Positions 63,645 through 64,000 of a stretch of 64,000 bases of DNA are shown here, piece after piece (the stretch's first letter is position 1; every line of letters starts with the position of its first letter). The translations under genes and the position numbers were made by a program. Below the pieces are notes generated by a model. The model made no database searches, was not told the origin of the DNA, and saw only the letters and a program-made list of their open reading frames with translations. Source of the DNA: Bradyrhizobium embrapense (GTDB lineage: Bacteria; Pseudomonadota; Alphaproteobacteria; Rhizobiales; Xanthobacteraceae); contig NZ_LFIP02000004.1 in NCBI RefSeq assembly GCF_001189235.2, forward strand, positions 186,001-250,000, read 5' to 3'.

Positions 63645-64000
63645 TTAGAAAGTCGTACCGCCACCGAACCGGAATTCTTGCACGCGGTCATACGCACCCT
63701 TGGTCAGCGGCACGGCGTAGTCGAAGCGCAGCGGACCAAACGGCGACTGCCAGATCAGACCAACACCGACCGAGGTACGGACAACCTTGCTGTCGTCATA
63801 GCTCAGACCCAGGCAGGTACCCGGAGACGGCGGGTTGTTCGTCGGCCTGATACAGCCGGGCTGGTTGACTTCGCCTGTCGCCGCCCACGACGTCGGTCCC
63901 TGGTAGTCGTACAAGCCGCCGGCGTCGGCATAGACCGCGCCCTTGAGCCCGACTTCCTTCGGCAGGAACCAGAACGGCATCTGCAGTTCCGCCGACACGC
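63645..64000 (-). CDS. bamA: outer membrane assembly factor BamA (C-terminal part)
   Basis: The last 118 or so residues of the BamA barrel; the gene continues beyond the window. Visible are LKGAVYADAGGLYDYQG, SVGVGLIWQSPFGPLRFDYA (conserved strand motif with GLIWQSPFGPLR) and the final strand ending FRFGGGTTF, with the C-terminal Phe outer-membrane signature. An insert with two Cys (GCIRPTNNPPSPGTCLG) lies in an external loop. Position before lpxD is canonical. Confidence 0.95.
   Translation of the reverse strand, partial: VSAELQMPFWFLPKEVGLKGAVYADAGGLYDYQGPTSWAATGEVNQPGCIRPTNNPPSPGTCLGLSYDDSKVVRTSVGVGLIWQSPFGPLRFDYAVPLTKGAYDRVQEFRFGGGTTF

Overview
This 64 kb window is GC-rich chromosomal DNA from an alphaproteobacterium. 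It is almost certainly in the Bradyrhizobium / Rhodopseudomonas group (Nitrobacteraceae). I judge this from gene order (PDH operon, ftsB, eno, kdsA, pyrG, secG, tpiA; then ppiD, trpDC, moaC; then moeA, lexA, comEC, gltX, gltA, lpxB-lpxI-lpxA-fabZ-lpxD-bamA), from an E1-beta subunit carrying its own lipoyl domain, from GAAC-N7-GAAC SOS boxes at lexA, and from interspersed palindromic elements that look like those of Bradyrhizobium genomes. No database search was possible, so the genus is an inference. I see no tRNA or rRNA gene, CRISPR array, prophage or intact insertion sequence.

Layout. 0-6 kb: partial SMP-30 lactonase, Slt-type lytic transglycosylase, a tripartite-tricarboxylate binding protein and a threonine-synthase-like PLP enzyme. 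5.9-12.4 kb: the minus-strand pyruvate dehydrogenase operon (pdhA, pdhB, a DUF5076 gene, pdhC, two tiny membrane proteins, lpdA), with ftsB just upstream of pdhA. 12.5-20.4 kb: FMN reductase, ddl, an MDR oxidoreductase, eno, queF, a hypothetical gene, an MFS transporter and kdsA. 20.5-27.3 kb: an exported PAAR-repeat protein, NIPSNAP, a DUF3857/transglutaminase/TPR protein, and an OmpR-type two-component system followed by a phospholipid-N-methyltransferase-like gene. 27.3-36.2 kb: pyrG, secG, an XRE-cupin/GNAT pair, tpiA, ppiD, trpD, trpC, moaC. 36.2-47.4 kb: an accessory-looking segment (orphan Flp pilin, GGDEF-EAL protein, CtpA protease, old yellow enzyme, two orphan ABC binding proteins, small exported or membrane proteins, HAD phosphatase). 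47.4-58.3 kb: moeA, lexA, two hypotheticals, comEC, an NTF2-like gene, glnS, gltX, gltA. 58.4-64 kb: a decayed SRPBCC/ArsR remnant and the lipid A / outer-membrane cluster lpxB-lpxI-lpxA-fabZ-lpxD-bamA, interrupted by an oppositely oriented KTSC-domain gene.

How it works together. The backbone carries central carbon flow (enolase, triosephosphate isomerase, pyruvate dehydrogenase, citrate synthase), envelope construction (KdsA, Ddl, Lpx, FabZ, BamA, PpiD, SecG, Slt, FtsB), tryptophan and molybdenum cofactor synthesis, tRNA charging and SOS control. Regulatory elements read directly from the sequence are the most informative extras. 11-bp direct repeats precede both the two-component operon and the lipid methyltransferase gene, suggesting one autoregulated lipid-remodelling circuit. 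A near-perfect promoter predicts a leaderless XRE regulator. The ftsB start codon sits inside a perfect hairpin. A five- to six-copy 11-bp array lies upstream of ctpA. Two SOS boxes precede lexA.
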